Positions 25,554-38,055 of a stretch of 47,061 bases of DNA are shown piece by piece. The position numbers and the translations under genes are program-made. Each line of letters begins with the position of its first letter. Positions within the stretch are counted from its first letter, which is position 1. The notes under the pieces are model-generated. The model was not told the DNA's origin, ran no database searches, and saw only the letters and a program-made list of their open reading frames with translations. This DNA is from Promineifilum sp. (GTDB lineage Bacteria > Chloroflexota > Anaerolineae > Promineifilales > Promineifilaceae), in the NCBI GenBank assembly GCA_018058545.1, contig JAGOZU010000016.1, forward strand, positions 1 through 47,061, read 5' to 3'.

Positions 25554-28500
25554 ATGAAATTGCGCAAACTCACCCTCCAGGGGTACAAGACATTTGCGTC
25601 GAAGACGGAATTCGTCTTCGATAGCGGTATCACGGCAATTGTCGGGCCAAACGGCAGTGGCAAGAGCAATATCGCCGATGCGCTGCGGTGGGTATTGGGC
25701 GAACAGAGCTTCGGCACTCTGCGCGCCCGGCGTTCGGCCGACATGATCTTCGCCGGAAGCCAGCAGCGTTCGCGCGCCGGCATGGCTCAGGCGACCATCA
25801 CGCTGGACAACAGTGACGGCTGGCTGCCCATTGACTACGCAGAGGTCGAGATCGCCCGGCGGTCGTTTCGTTCGGGCGAGAATGAATATCTGATCAACGG
25901 CCAGCAAGTGCGGCTGAAGGATGTCGCCGAACTGCTGGCCACCAGCGGCCTGGGCGAGCGAACCTACACCATTATCGGTCAGGGCCTTGTCGATCAGGCC
26001 CTCTCCTTGCGTTCGGACGAGCGGCGTGCCCTCTTTGAAGAAGCGGCCGGCATCACTCACTACAAAGTCCGTCGCGCGGAGACGTTGCGCCGCTTGGACG
26101 AAACCCAGCGCAATCTCCAGCGCGTCCATGATATTTTGGAAGAGCTGCGGCCGCGCGTCGTCTCTCTCAAGCGTCAGGCCACCCGCACCCGAAATTACGA
26201 GCAGATATCGGCTGATCTGCGGGAGTTGCTTCGGGTCTGGTACGGTTACAAGTGGGAGCAAGCCAAGGGCGATTTGAGAGCGACGCGGCAGGCAGCGGCG
26301 GCGGTCGAGAGCGCCTGGACGATCGCTCGCAATAAACTGCTGGCCCACCAGAGCCAAATCGATGAAGCTCAAGGGCGGCTGGGCGGGGGGCAACAACTGG
26401 CGGCCGAACTTCAGGTCGCGCGCGACCGATTGCGGCAGGAGCTGGAGGGCGCGCGTCGCCGGCAGGCCGTTTATCGCGAGCGCCGGGTCGCGCTCGAGGG
26501 TCAAATCGAGGAGACGTCGAGCGAATTGCCCTCGCTTGAACAAGCTACGGCGGCGGCTCGCGCGGAGGTAGAGGCGGCCACGACCGATCTGGTTGCGGCG
26601 CAAGCCGAACTTCAAGGCCATCAATCCCGTTTGCAGGAATTTCGTGTCACCTTCGAAGGCCAACAAACGCGGATAGCGAAACTGCGAGCGGAGGTCGATC
26701 GGGCGGAAACGGAGCGACGGCAGAGCCGGACGGCGATGGCGCAGGCCGAGGGTCAGTTGGCCCAATTACGCTTGCGTCTGGAGGAGTTGACGGCAGAATC
26801 TGATCAGGTCGGTGGCGTTTCCTCGACGGACGCGCCGACGGATGACGCTCTGGCCGCGCTGGACTCGAACACGGCCGCCGCGCGTGATGAGGTGATCCGC
26901 CTTCAAACGGCCCGCAACGACGAAAACCGCGCCCGAAGCGCCGATATCGGACGGCTTAAGGAACTGCGCCACGCCGCTCGCGAGGCTGAGCAACAGCTCA
27001 ACAAACTGCGGAATGAGCTGGCCCGGCAGGAGGAGCGGGTGGCTTTGCTGGAGCGGCAGAGGCAACGCGAGATACCTCTGGAGTCCAACCGGGTCATTGG
27101 CCGTTTGGCATCGCTGGTGAATATTCCGGCAGCATACGAGCAAGCCATCGCGGCCGCTTTGGGCGACCGTCTGTCCGCCTGGCTGGTTAACGATACCGAA
27201 AGCCTGTGGCAGGCCGTAGCCGGTTACGGGACAAATCGCGACGGCAACGAGGCGCGTCTCTCTCTGGCCGCCTTCGATTTGCCGGAGGTGACTGTTGCCA
27301 ACAGGCCGGATGTGGCCGGGGAACGCGGCGTCATCGGCTGGGTGGACGATGTCGTGACGTCTGGCACGGCCGCGTCGCTGGTCAAACGGTTGCTGGGGGA
27401 CGTATTGCTGGTTGAAGACGCGAGGACGGCTTATCGGCTGGCTACCGGTTGGCCGCCCGGCTTCACCGCTGTCGCGCCGGACGGCCTTGTCGTTCGCGGT
27501 GGCGGGTATGTCGAAGTCGGTGGCGCGGCCGGTGGTGGCTTCCTGGCTCAGGAGGATCGCCGTCGCCATGAAATGGCCCGGCTGGACGAGATGCGCGCCA
27601 CGCAGGAGAAGCGCGAGGCCGAAACAAACCGCCGGCAGGCCGAGATCGATGCCTTACAGGAGAAGGTGGACGAGCGGGCGAACGAGGAACGGCGTTTGGT
27701 TCGACTGGAAGGCGAGGCGAGTCAGACGCTCAATAGCGTCCGTGGGCAATTGGAGCGAGCGCGCCAGCAGCGGGATTTCGATGCTCGCCGTCGCCGGGAA
27801 CGCGACGTCGCTCTGGGGCAAGCCCGGGAGCGCATCACCCAAACCGAGGCGGTTATTGCTCGGAGGACCGAAGCCTTGACAGGGTTGGAAAGCGACCTGT
27901 CAGCAGCACAGGAACAGCTGGCGGCACTGCCTGTGGGCGAGGTGGAACAACAGCAACAAAGCCTTCGCCAGTCGCTGGCCGCGGCCCAGACGATTCTTGC
28001 CGGACGACAGGCGGTCGTCGACAGCCGTCGCTCCACATTAAATCAAGGTGAGGGTCAACTCGGCCGCGTACGTCAACGATTGGCGTCCCTGCGTGCTCAG
28101 CTTGAGAGTCTGGGGCAGCAGGAAGACGATGCCGAGACGGCCGCCATGGAGGCTGAGTTGGCCGATATTGAGGCATCGCTTGTTCCGCTGACGGCCGAGA
28201 TGAATGCCGATCGCGCCTTCCTCAGTCGCTTGCAGGCGGATTCGACCGGATTGCAGCGCCAAGCCCACGACCTGGAAACCCAATTGACCCAGTCACGCAT
28301 CCGCCAGACGCAGTCCGAGAATCAGATCGAAGGATTGCAAGAGCGCATCCGGGCCGATCTGGGACTGGTATCTTTGAACTTCGACGCTGAGCAAACCGGC
28401 GCGACGCCGTTACCCATGCATGAAGTGGTCGAAGATTTGCCGGTGGTGAACGAATTGCCGGCCGATATCGAGGATAGCATTCATCTCTATCGCGGCCAGA

Positions 28501-29120
28501 TGCAGCGCATGGGACCGATCAATCCCGACGCCCCGGCCGAATTGGCCGCCACCGAGGAACGCTTTGACTTCCTGACGCAACAGATCGGCGACCTGACCGA
28601 GACGGACGGGCAGTTGCGCGGGGTCATCGCCGAGCTGGATGAACTGACCTCCAAGGCGTTCTCGAAAACGGTTGAGCAGGTCAACGAGATCTTTGACGGC
28701 ACCTTTCAGCAACTGTTTGGCGGTGGGTCAGGGCGGCTGGTGATGACCGATCCCGATGATCCGACCAGCAGCGGCGTGGAGATTATCGCTCGACTGCCAA
28801 ACCGGCGGGAGCAGGGGTTGGCGCTACTCTCTGGTGGCGAACGTTCGTTGACGGCCGCCGCGCTTATCTTTTCTCTGCTGAAAGTCGCGCCGCCACCCTT
28901 CTGCGTGCTCGATGAGGTTGATGCGGCTCTCGACGAGGCCAATGTCACCCGCTTCCGGGACGTCTTGCGCGAGCTTGGCCAACAAACGCAATTTATCCTG
29001 ATCACCCATAATCGAGGCACCGTCCAGGCGGCCCAGACCCTCTATGGCGTCAGCATGCAGCCCGACAGCTCCAGCCAGGTCATCTCGATCAAGCCGGAAG
29101 AATATTTCCACCGCGCGTGA
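25554..29120 (+). CDS. smc: Chromosome segregation protein SMC
   Basis: SMC is the condensin-like ATPase that compacts and segregates the chromosome with ScpA and ScpB. The 1188-residue protein has Walker [10 protein letters not shown] (31-39) and long coiled coils (~170-500 and ~680-1000). The hinge lies at ~507-675 ([20 protein letters not shown], then GGGYVEVGG). The ABC signature [18 protein letters not shown] (~1091) and Walker [17 protein letters not shown] (~1115) close the head. The ATG at 25554 gives [14 protein letters not shown], the family start. The frame is open 27 codons further upstream but that sequence is not SMC-like. tadA follows after 35 bases. Confidence 0.96.
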   Translation: MKLRKLTLQGYKTFASKTEFVFDSGITAIVGPNGSGKSNIADALRWVLGEQSFGTLRARRSADMIFAGSQQRSRAGMAQATITLDNSDGWLPIDYAEVEIARRSFRSGENEYLINGQQVRLKDVAELLATSGLGERTYTIIGQGLVDQALSLRSDERRALFEEAAGITHYKVRRAETLRRLDETQRNLQRVHDILEELRPRVVSLKRQATRTRNYEQISADLRELLRVWYGYKWEQAKGDLRATRQAAAAVESAWTIARNKLLAHQSQIDEAQGRLGGGQQLAAELQVARDRLRQELEGARRRQAVYRERRVALEGQIEETSSELPSLEQATAAARAEVEAATTDLVAAQAELQGHQSRLQEFRVTFEGQQTRIAKLRAEVDRAETERRQSRTAMAQAEGQLAQLRLRLEELTAESDQVGGVSSTDAPTDDALAALDSNTAAARDEVIRLQTARNDENRARSADIGRLKELRHAAREAEQQLNKLRNELARQEERVALLERQRQREIPLESNRVIGRLASLVNIPAAYEQAIAAALGDRLSAWLVNDTESLWQAVAGYGTNRDGNEARLSLAAFDLPEVTVANRPDVAGERGVIGWVDDVVTSGTAASLVKRLLGDVLLVEDARTAYRLATGWPPGFTAVAPDGLVVRGGGYVEVGGAAGGGFLAQEDRRRHEMARLDEMRATQEKREAETNRRQAEIDALQEKVDERANEERRLVRLEGEASQTLNSVRGQLERARQQRDFDARRRRERDVALGQARERITQTEAVIARRTEALTGLESDLSAAQEQLAALPVGEVEQQQQSLRQSLAAAQTILAGRQAVVDSRRSTLNQGEGQLGRVRQRLASLRAQLESLGQQEDDAETAAMEAELADIEASLVPLTAEMNADRAFLSRLQADSTGLQRQAHDLETQLTQSRIRQTQSENQIEGLQERIRADLGLVSLNFDAEQTGATPLPMHEVVEDLPVVNELPADIEDSIHLYRGQMQRMGPINPDAPAELAATEERFDFLTQQIGDLTETDGQLRGVIAELDELTSKAFSKTVEQVNEIFDGTFQQLFGGGSGRLVMTDPDDPTSSGVEIIARLPNRREQGLALLSGGERSLTAAALIFSLLKVAPPPFCVLDEVDAALDEANVTRFRDVLRELGQQTQFILITHNRGTVQAAQTLYGVSMQPDSSSQVISIKPEEYFHRA

Positions 29121-29155
29121 TTTCCTGTGCAATCGGCGACTAACGAATAATCGCG

Positions 29156-29620
29156 ATGATTGAAGAACATGAACAGTGGATGCGGCTGGCTCTGGAGCAA
29201 GCCCGGCAGGCGATGGCGTTGGGAGAGGTACCGGTCGGCGCGGTGGCCGTGCTGAACGGCCGTGTCATCGGATCAGGCTTCAATCGCAAGGAGAGCGACC
29301 AGGACCCGACGGCCCATGCCGAGATGATCGCGCTGCGCGAGGCGGCCGCGTATCTCAATAACTGGCGGCTGATCGACGTCACCCTTTACTGCACGCTGGA
29401 GCCTTGCCCCATGTGTGCCGGGGCCATGATTCAGGCTCGCCTGCCCCGTCTGGTATATGGCGCGAAGGATACGCGCTTCGGGGCCGACGGCACCATTATC
29501 GATGTGTTGGGCCGACCAGAGTTCAATCATCGGGTCGAGGTCGCCCCCGGTGTGCTGGCGGATGAGGCCGGCGATTTGTTGCAGGAGTTCTTTCGCCGGT
29601 TGCGCGGCGAAAATCGTTAA
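29156..29620 (+). CDS. tadA: tRNA-specific adenosine deaminase TadA
   Basis: TadA deaminates A34 of tRNA-Arg(ACG) to inosine. The 154-residue protein has the zinc/catalytic motif TAHAEMIALREA (HAE) and the PCPMCAGAM motif with its two cysteines. The N-terminal substrate segment MRLALEQARQAMALGEVPVG is also typical, and length is normal. It lies 35 bp after smc and just before tRNA-Ser. Family members with guanine deaminase activity exist, but the sequence details favour TadA. Confidence 0.94.
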   Translation: MIEEHEQWMRLALEQARQAMALGEVPVGAVAVLNGRVIGSGFNRKESDQDPTAHAEMIALREAAAYLNNWRLIDVTLYCTLEPCPMCAGAMIQARLPRLVYGAKDTRFGADGTIIDVLGRPEFNHRVEVAPGVLADEAGDLLQEFFRRLRGENR

Positions 29621-29636
29621 AATCACCTTGATGATC

Positions 29637-29665
29637 TTCACGAATTCGCCGGTTGTTGATATACT
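29637..29665 (+). promoter_or_regulatory. Promoter of tRNA-Ser
   Basis: TTCACG (29637-29642) and TATACT (29660-29665) are 17 bases apart, matching a sigma-70-type promoter well at the -10 and spacing. Transcription would start near 29672, seven bases before the mature tRNA end. Confidence 0.55.
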
Positions 29666-29678
29666 TGTATGACAATTT

Positions 29679-29768
<90 letters not shown>

Positions 29769-29776
29769 AATTTGAA

Positions 29777-29801
29777 TCCCTGCCTTCGGGCGGGGATTTT
29801 T
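29777..29801 (+). terminator. Intrinsic terminator after tRNA-Ser
   Basis: TCCCTGCC (29777-29784) pairs with GGCGGGGA (29789-29796) around a TTCG tetraloop, with one T-G pair, followed by TTTTT. The two As before the stem can pair with the first Ts. It begins 9 bases after the tRNA CCA. Confidence 0.9.
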
Positions 29802-29881
29802 ATTTTGACCGTTCAATGTCAACGCATCATGTCGCGGCGGTGCGGCTGAACGGATGAACATTCGCCGCCTGTGCGGGCTTT

Positions 29882-29906
29882 TATAATTCCCAGGCCCGGC
29901 TATAAT
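29882..29906 (+). promoter_or_regulatory. Tandem -10-like boxes upstream of the SARP regulator
   Basis: Two perfect TATAAT hexamers (29882-29887 and 29901-29906) lie 19 bases apart, 65-90 bases before the regulator start. Neither has a good -35, so activator dependence or alternative start points are possible. The TGTAAC repeat found at 33216 and 40483 is absent here. Confidence 0.35.
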
Positions 29907-29970
29907 CGCTTGGGTTGAGCCATAATTTCCGCTTCCGTCAATGGGGCCTGTTTCCCCGCATGAAGGTGTG

Positions 29971-32900
29971 ATGGTCCGCCCGGTCACTGTTGTCCGCACA
30001 AAAATAACACCCCCTCGTTTGGGTTCCCGAACGCTGGAGCGGCCGCGCCTGATGGGCATCCTGGCTGATTCCCTCAACCATCGTCTGACGCTGGTGCAGG
30101 CCGGAGCGGGCTTCGGCAAAACGACGGCTTTGGCGTCACTGGCCCGGTTGGGCCATCCGCTCATTTGGTATCAGATGATGGAGGAGGACCGCGATCCCCT
30201 GGTCTTCCTGCTTCATCTGAGCCATGCGGCCCGTGCGGCCATTCCCGATTTGGGCGATCATCCTGTCTCGCTCTTTGAATCCTGGGACGGGGCCGGCGGC
30301 CCATTGCCCTCGACCCTCGTCCTGGATGAATGGCTCAACGCGATTGGCGCGGCCATCACCGAGCCGGTGTTTCTGGTGCTGGACGACGTGCACCTGGTGT
30401 TGCCCGCCCCGGAGATCGCGCATCTGATCGACCGCCTCGTTGCCCTCGCCCCGGCCGACCTCCATATCATTCTGACCGGCCGCCAGCCTGTCGCGCTGCC
30501 CAACCTGTCGCGCTGGAAGGCGCAGGGGACGGTCATGACGATCGGGCGTTCGGCGCTGGCGTTCAACGCGGCCGAGATCTCCGCCCTGTTTTCAGAAGCC
30601 TACGGCTATGCGCTGACAGCCGATGAGGCGGCCTCGCTCTATGAGGCCACCGAGGGCTGGGCCATCGCCCTGCAGCTCATCCGGCAAAGCCTGCGTAGCG
30701 GCCGGCTCGCCTCCGTCGAGGATGTGCTCTCGAACCAGACGGCCTCGCTCGACACCTTGTTTCATCTATTGGCGACGGAGATCTTTGAGGGGCAACCGGC
30801 CGATGTCCAGGAGTTCCTGCGGGTGACGTCAGTCTTGCGCGTCATCACCCCCGAGGCCTGCGATGCCCTGCAAACCGGCGGCCATAGCGTCGCCATGCTG
30901 GCCTATCTCCGGCGCATCGATCTGTTTATCGACGATCTGGGCGATGGCAGCATGCGCTATCATCACATTTTCCATAACTTCCTGGAGCAGCTGGCTTCGC
31001 CGGAACAACGTCTGAACAATCATGTTTTGGCGGCGAACTATTTTAAGGCGAGGGGCGATTTGGATGAGTCTCTCTACCACATGTTCAAGGCCAGCGACCG
31101 GGAGGGATCGGCCTCCTTGCTCGATACGTATGGCGTTCAGCTATTGGCCACCGGCCGGCTGGATACGCTGGCCGGATATCTGGGCGGTCTCCAGCCGGAG
31201 GTGCTGCAACACCATCCACAACTTCTGTTCTACCTGGGTGAACTGGCCCGGCTGCGCAGCCGGTTCCAGGAGGCGTTGGGCTGGTATCAACAGGCTGAGG
31301 CGGGTTGGCGGGAACGCGGCCAGCCAGGGGGGATCAGTCGGGCGTTGCGCGGGCAGGCGCGTGTTTATCTCGATACGGTGAACCCCAGCCAGGCGGAGGC
31401 ATTGCTGGAGAAGTCGATTCGTCTGAGCGAGGGATCGGAGGGCACGGAGATGCGCGCCCGCCTCTACGAACTGTTGGCCGAGAATAAACTCAATGCCGGG
31501 CAAATCGAGGAGGCCGAGGCATTGAGAAACCAGGCCGAGGCCTTGCGCAGCACCAGCCCATCCGATTCACAATTGCTGTTTCGCGTGCTGCTACGGACAG
31601 GGCGGCTGGACGAAGCCCGTCGAAAGCTGGAGGAACGGGCCGAGGCCGAGCGCCTTGAGCCGGTCCTGACCCCGCGCGCCCATCGTGAAACCCATTTGCT
31701 CCTGTCGCTCGTCTACTCGTTGCTGGGATTGGGAAACGAAGCGTATGAGTACGCCCGGATCGGTGCTCGCCGGGGGGTGGATTTGCAATCGCCGTTCATG
31801 ACGGCCGTCGGCCATCTGCGACTAGGCCATGCCATCATGTTGCTCGATGATCCCGATGGGTATGATCTGGCGCGCCGGCAGTATGAGATGGCGATCGAGA
31901 TCAGCCGACGGCTCTCCGTGCAGCGACTGATGGTGGAGGCGTGTTGGGGGCTGTGTCGCGTCTACGGCTACAGCGACAACTTGCCCCAGGCGCAACAGAC
32001 GGCCATCGAGGGGATCGAGATCGCCCGCGCTGCCGGAGATGAATGGATCGCCTCCCTGATTCGCGTGGCGATGGGAGCCGGTTTTGCGCTGGCCGGCCGC
32101 TTTGAGGAAGCATTGGAATGGCTTGGTCGCGCCTTGCGAGGCTTCCAGGAATGCAGCGACCAGTTCGGCGTGTGCGCAACTCGCTTGTGGCTATGTCTGG
32201 TTCATTGGCGGCAAGGCAAGATCGAGGTGCTGGATCAACTCCTGCCCGCGACGCTGGCGGCCTGTGAGGAAAACGGCTACGACTTTCTGTTTACGCGGCC
32301 GACCCTGCTGGGGCCGCCCGACGAGCGCATCTTTACGCCCTTGCTTGTCCTGGCTCGCGACCGCCGTCGACAGGACACCTACGCCGCCAGATTGCTGTCC
32401 ACCCTGGGCTTGTCGCGTATCACCCACCATCCCGGTTATTGTGTCAAAGTCCATGCGTTGGGCGGCTTCGCGACATATCGCGGACGAACCTTTGTCCAAC
32501 CCAACAGTTGGCGGCGAGCCAAATCGCGACAGCTTTTCCAGCTCTTGCTGACTTATCGCCATGGCGTGCTGGACCGCGATCAGATTCTTGAGTATCTCTG
32601 GCCGGGGATGGATCCGGCGGCCGCCGGTCGGAATTTTAAGGTGACGCTCAATTCTCTCTATCATGTGCTGGAGCCGGGCCGCGATCCCGGTTCGGAATCC
32701 GCGCTCATCTATCGGGACGGCAGCACCTATGGCATTCGCCCCGGTGCGGATATCTGGTTGGACAGCGAGGCATTTGATGAGCTGGTTGTCAAGGCCAATG
32801 CCGCTTTCAGCCGCCGTCCGGAGCAGGCTGTCGCACTATTGGAGGAAGCGATCGCGCTTTATAAGGGAGACTACCTGCCGGAAGCGCTCTATGAGACATG

Positions 32901-33198
32901 GGCGGCGGGCGAGCGCGAACGACTGGAGGTTCTGTTCCTCTCGGCCGCTGACCGGCTGGCTGAAATTTACGTCGACGGCGAACGCTATGACGAGGCGATT
33001 GAATTGTGCCATCGGGTGCTAGCGGCCGATAATTGCTGGGAGAGAGCCTATCGCCATCTGATGTTGGCCTATCAGAGCCTCGGCGATCGCGGCCAGGTGG
33101 CGCGCGTCTACCAGCGTTGCGTGCAAACGCTCCAGGATGAACTCGATGTGACCCCCGCCGAGGAAACGACCGCGCTCTATCTGAAGCTCACAAGCTGA
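29971..33198 (+). CDS. STAND ATPase fused to a SARP-type transcriptional activator domain
   Basis: This 1075-residue protein combines a MalT-like signalling ATPase with a C-terminal SARP module. Walker A is QAGAGFGKTT (43-52) and Walker B FLVLDDVHLV (134-143). A MalT-type helical region and TPR-like helices fill ~280-800 (QEALGWYQQAEAGWRERG and similar repeats). A winged-helix OmpR-like DNA-binding domain lies at ~824-915 (ALGGFATYRGR, then RAKSRQLFQLLLTYRHG and LWPGMDPAAAGRNFKVTLNS). The BTAD helical domain covers ~925-1070. ATG 29971 is chosen because conserved sequence begins there; an ATG at 29941 lacks a ribosome-binding site. It directly precedes a SARP-type promoter, so it probably activates the genes that follow. 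The inducer is unknown. Confidence 0.9.
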   Translation: MVRPVTVVRTKITPPRLGSRTLERPRLMGILADSLNHRLTLVQAGAGFGKTTALASLARLGHPLIWYQMMEEDRDPLVFLLHLSHAARAAIPDLGDHPVSLFESWDGAGGPLPSTLVLDEWLNAIGAAITEPVFLVLDDVHLVLPAPEIAHLIDRLVALAPADLHIILTGRQPVALPNLSRWKAQGTVMTIGRSALAFNAAEISALFSEAYGYALTADEAASLYEATEGWAIALQLIRQSLRSGRLASVEDVLSNQTASLDTLFHLLATEIFEGQPADVQEFLRVTSVLRVITPEACDALQTGGHSVAMLAYLRRIDLFIDDLGDGSMRYHHIFHNFLEQLASPEQRLNNHVLAANYFKARGDLDESLYHMFKASDREGSASLLDTYGVQLLATGRLDTLAGYLGGLQPEVLQHHPQLLFYLGELARLRSRFQEALGWYQQAEAGWRERGQPGGISRALRGQARVYLDTVNPSQAEALLEKSIRLSEGSEGTEMRARLYELLAENKLNAGQIEEAEALRNQAEALRSTSPSDSQLLFRVLLRTGRLDEARRKLEERAEAERLEPVLTPRAHRETHLLLSLVYSLLGLGNEAYEYARIGARRGVDLQSPFMTAVGHLRLGHAIMLLDDPDGYDLARRQYEMAIEISRRLSVQRLMVEACWGLCRVYGYSDNLPQAQQTAIEGIEIARAAGDEWIASLIRVAMGAGFALAGRFEEALEWLGRALRGFQECSDQFGVCATRLWLCLVHWRQGKIEVLDQLLPATLAACEENGYDFLFTRPTLLGPPDERIFTPLLVLARDRRRQDTYAARLLSTLGLSRITHHPGYCVKVHALGGFATYRGRTFVQPNSWRRAKSRQLFQLLLTYRHGVLDRDQILEYLWPGMDPAAAGRNFKVTLNSLYHVLEPGRDPGSESALIYRDGSTYGIRPGADIWLDSEAFDELVVKANAAFSRRPEQAVALLEEAIALYKGDYLPEALYETWAAGERERLEVLFLSAADRLAEIYVDGERYDEAIELCHRVLAADNCWERAYRHLMLAYQSLGDRGQVARVYQRCVQTLQDELDVTPAEETTALYLKLTS

Positions 33199-33215
33199 CC
33201 CCCGGTTGGCAGCGC

Positions 33216-33249
33216 TTGTAACCTGCCTGTATCCCTTTTCTGCTATCTT
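33216..33249 (+). promoter_or_regulatory. SARP-type promoter 1 (before the acyl-CoA cluster)
   Basis: TTGTAAC (33216-33222) and CTGTATC (33227-33233) form direct repeats 11 bases apart, followed by an extended -10 TGCTATCTT (33241-33249). Spacing and most bases are the same as at 40483-40516. SARP regulators bind heptamer direct repeats with 11-base periodicity next to the -10. It starts 18 bases after the regulator stop. The predicted transcript begins near 33256. Confidence 0.7.
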
Positions 33250-33346
33250 GAATATGCCAACTGAGAGGAATCCGTCGCGAAATCGAGCCGGCTTTCACTC
33301 CTTGGCCATAATGAAAAGCCGTCACCCTTCGTTGAGGTGGTTTAAT

Positions 33347-33553
33347 TTGGAAGACAATTCACTCGCGATCACATCCTTTGTCGTTCGGTTTGTCCATTCG
33401 AGACCGCCGGAGAACACAACCTTTCGCGGTTCGATTCTCAACGTGCAAACCAACGAAGAGATCTCGTTCCGCCATTGGGAGGAGGCGGTCGAATTCATCC
33501 GCCGCTACGTTCATCTCTCTCCGGAGCAAAACGGCGATCCGCAACAGCCATAA
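33347..33553 (+). CDS. Small conserved-looking protein of unknown function
   Basis: This predicted protein has 68 residues: MEDNSLAITSFVVRFVHSRP, then ENTTFRGSILNVQTNEEISF and RHWEEAVEFIRRYVHLSPEQ. I recall similar short proteins with a W/FRGxIxxVQ...EExxF motif in Chloroflexota but cannot name a family. TTG at 33347 is preferred because GAGGTGG ends six bases before it. ATGs at 33311 and 33254 are in frame but lack a ribosome-binding site, and 33254 lies at the predicted transcription start. It is the first gene after SARP-type promoter 1. Confidence 0.55.
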   Translation: MEDNSLAITSFVVRFVHSRPPENTTFRGSILNVQTNEEISFRHWEEAVEFIRRYVHLSPEQNGDPQQP

Positions 33554-33615
33554 ACTATTCAGCCGGCGTGATGCCGTTGCCCGGCTGTAACACCCATAAT
33601 CAGACAGGTAACTTC

Positions 33616-34611
<996 letters not shown>

Positions 34612-34617
34612 GGCAGC

Positions 34618-36165
<1,548 letters not shown>

Positions 36166-36180
36166 TGAAAGGAGAAACTG

Positions 36181-37236
36181 ATGTCTTCCATTTCTAATTT
36201 GCCCGGAATTTCGTCGCGGATGGTTCCCACCGCTCGCATCAACACCCATGTCCTCACGTATGGGGATGAGAGCGGCGAACCGGTGGTGTTAATTCACGGC
36301 AACGCCTCTTCCAGCATTTATTGGGAAGAGGTCATGCTGGCCTTGCCGGCCAACTATTACGCCATCGCGCCTGACTTGCGCGGCTATGGCGATACCGAGG
36401 ATCTGCTGATCGACGCTACGCGCGGCGTGAAGGACTGGACCGAGGACCTGAAGGCGCTCTCCGATGTGTTCGGTGACCGGCCGGCTCATTTGCTGGGCTG
36501 GTCGTTGGGGGCCGGGCCGGCGATGCAGTTCGCGTTGGATTACCCGCAGCTTGTCAAGTCGATCACCCTGGTGGCCCCCATCAGCCCCTATGGTTTCGGC
36601 GGCACGAAAGACATCGAGGGAACACCCTGCTATGATGACTTTGCCGGCAGCGGCGGCGGCAGCGTCAACCCTGAGTTCATTCGTCGCATGCAGATCGGCG
36701 ACCACAGCGATGAGGACCCCAACAGCCCGCGCAACGTCATCAACACCTTCTATTACAAGCCGCCCTTCCGCGCCGAACGGGAAGAGGCGCTGCTCGATTC
36801 GTTGTTGCTGGAAAAGACGGGAACCGACCGCTATCCCGGCGACTTTGCGCCTTCGGGCAATTGGCCCAATGTCGCGCCGGGGGTCTGCGGTCCCATCAAC
36901 GCCACCAGTCCGAAATATTTCAATTTGTCCGGTATCGCCGATGCCACTGTCAAGCCGCCCATCCTGTGGATACGCGGTGACAGCGACCAGATCGTCTCCG
37001 ATACTTCATTTTTCGACTTCGGCACGCTGGGCAAATTCGGCTTTGTTCCCGGCTGGCCGGGCGAGGATGTCTTCCCGCCGCAACCCATGATCGCGCAAAC
37101 GCGTGCCGTGCTTGACCGCTATCAGGCCAATGGCGGTGTGTACCAGGAAGTCGTCATTGCCGACGCCGGCCACAGCCCGCACATCGAAAAGCCTGAGGCG
37201 TTCGTTCAGGCTCTGTTGAATTTCCTGGCAGGATAA
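36181..37236 (+). CDS. Alpha/beta hydrolase
   Basis: This 351-residue hydrolase has VVLIHGNASSSIYWEEV near the oxyanion hole, the nucleophile elbow LGWSLGAG (S108), the acid in RGDSDQIVSD and the histidine in DAGHSPHIEKP, so its triad is complete. A cap insertion of about 130 residues (approximately 135-260) is larger than in the other two hydrolases here. GGAG lies six bases before the ATG. It could release a CoA ester or cleave an ester or lactone before or after the ligase step; the substrate is unknown. Confidence 0.9.
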   Translation: MSSISNLPGISSRMVPTARINTHVLTYGDESGEPVVLIHGNASSSIYWEEVMLALPANYYAIAPDLRGYGDTEDLLIDATRGVKDWTEDLKALSDVFGDRPAHLLGWSLGAGPAMQFALDYPQLVKSITLVAPISPYGFGGTKDIEGTPCYDDFAGSGGGSVNPEFIRRMQIGDHSDEDPNSPRNVINTFYYKPPFRAEREEALLDSLLLEKTGTDRYPGDFAPSGNWPNVAPGVCGPINATSPKYFNLSGIADATVKPPILWIRGDSDQIVSDTSFFDFGTLGKFGFVPGWPGEDVFPPQPMIAQTRAVLDRYQANGGVYQEVVIADAGHSPHIEKPEAFVQALLNFLAG

Positions 37237-37248
37237 CAAGGAGTTACC

Positions 37249-38007
37249 ATGCGATTAAACAATAAAGTCTGTGTAGTCACCGGCGGCGCAGCCGGTATCG
37301 GCAAGGCCACGGCGGCCCGGTTCATCGAGGAAGGCGCGACAGTCGTCATTTGCGATCTCAACGAGGAGCAGGGACGGCAGACGGCGGAGGAGATCGGCGC
37401 CACCTTTTTCAAGGTCAACGTCGCCGATCGCCAAGCCGTCCAGGCCTTTATCGAAGCGGTGGTGGAGCGTTACGGCCGGGTGGATGTGCTGGTCAACAAC
37501 GCCGGCGTGCTGCGCGACGGCACGCTGGTGAAGGTCAAGGACGGGGAGCTGGTGAAGCAAATGTCCGAGGCTGACTTTGATCTGGTCATCTCCGTCAACC
37601 TCAAGGGCGTTTTCAATTGCACGCAGGCTGTCGCCCCCGTGATGATCCGCCAGAAAAGCGGCGTTATCCTGAATGCGTCTTCGATCGTCGGGCTGGACGG
37701 CAATTTCGGCCAGACAAACTATGTGGCCACAAAATCGGCTGTCATCGGCATGACCAAAGTGTGGGCGCGTGAGCTGGGCCGTTCGGGCATCCGCGTCAAC
37801 GCCGTCGCTCCGGGCTTTACGGCTACTGAGATGGTGGCCGCCATGCCCGAAAATATCCTGGACGGCATGAGATCGCACACCCCGCTGGGGCGTCTGGGTA
37901 CGCCTCGCGATATCGCCAATGCCTACCTGTTCCTGGCGTCCGACGAAGCTGATTTCATCACCGGGGAAGTATTGCGCGTCGACGGCGGCATCGTCGTGGG
38001 GACATGA
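37249..38007 (+). CDS. Short-chain dehydrogenase/reductase (FabG-like)
   Basis: This 252-residue classical SDR has the cofactor motif TGGAAGIG (11-18), D36 at the end of the second strand (favours NAD over NADP), NNAG (83-86), and catalytic S145, Y158 and K162 in NASSIVG and NYVATKSA. The C-terminal FITGEVLRVDGG is typical. It probably oxidises or reduces a hydroxy- or keto-acyl intermediate. It starts 12 bases after the hydrolase with AAGGAG before the ATG. Confidence 0.93.
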   Translation: MRLNNKVCVVTGGAAGIGKATAARFIEEGATVVICDLNEEQGRQTAEEIGATFFKVNVADRQAVQAFIEAVVERYGRVDVLVNNAGVLRDGTLVKVKDGELVKQMSEADFDLVISVNLKGVFNCTQAVAPVMIRQKSGVILNASSIVGLDGNFGQTNYVATKSAVIGMTKVWARELGRSGIRVNAVAPGFTATEMVAAMPENILDGMRSHTPLGRLGTPRDIANAYLFLASDEADFITGEVLRVDGGIVVGT

Positions 38008-38055
38008 TCTGATTTTTAGATCTCCTGCATCCAAATAATAAGGAACGATAGCTGG

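Noticed and set aside
25428-26765. A 445-codon open frame on the - strand over the start of smc
   Set aside because: The smc start with its Walker A is unmistakable. The antisense frame is low in recognisable features.
33206-33346. An upstream extension of the small protein to 33206 or 33254
   Set aside because: It would run through the SARP-type promoter or start at the predicted transcript end without a ribosome-binding site.
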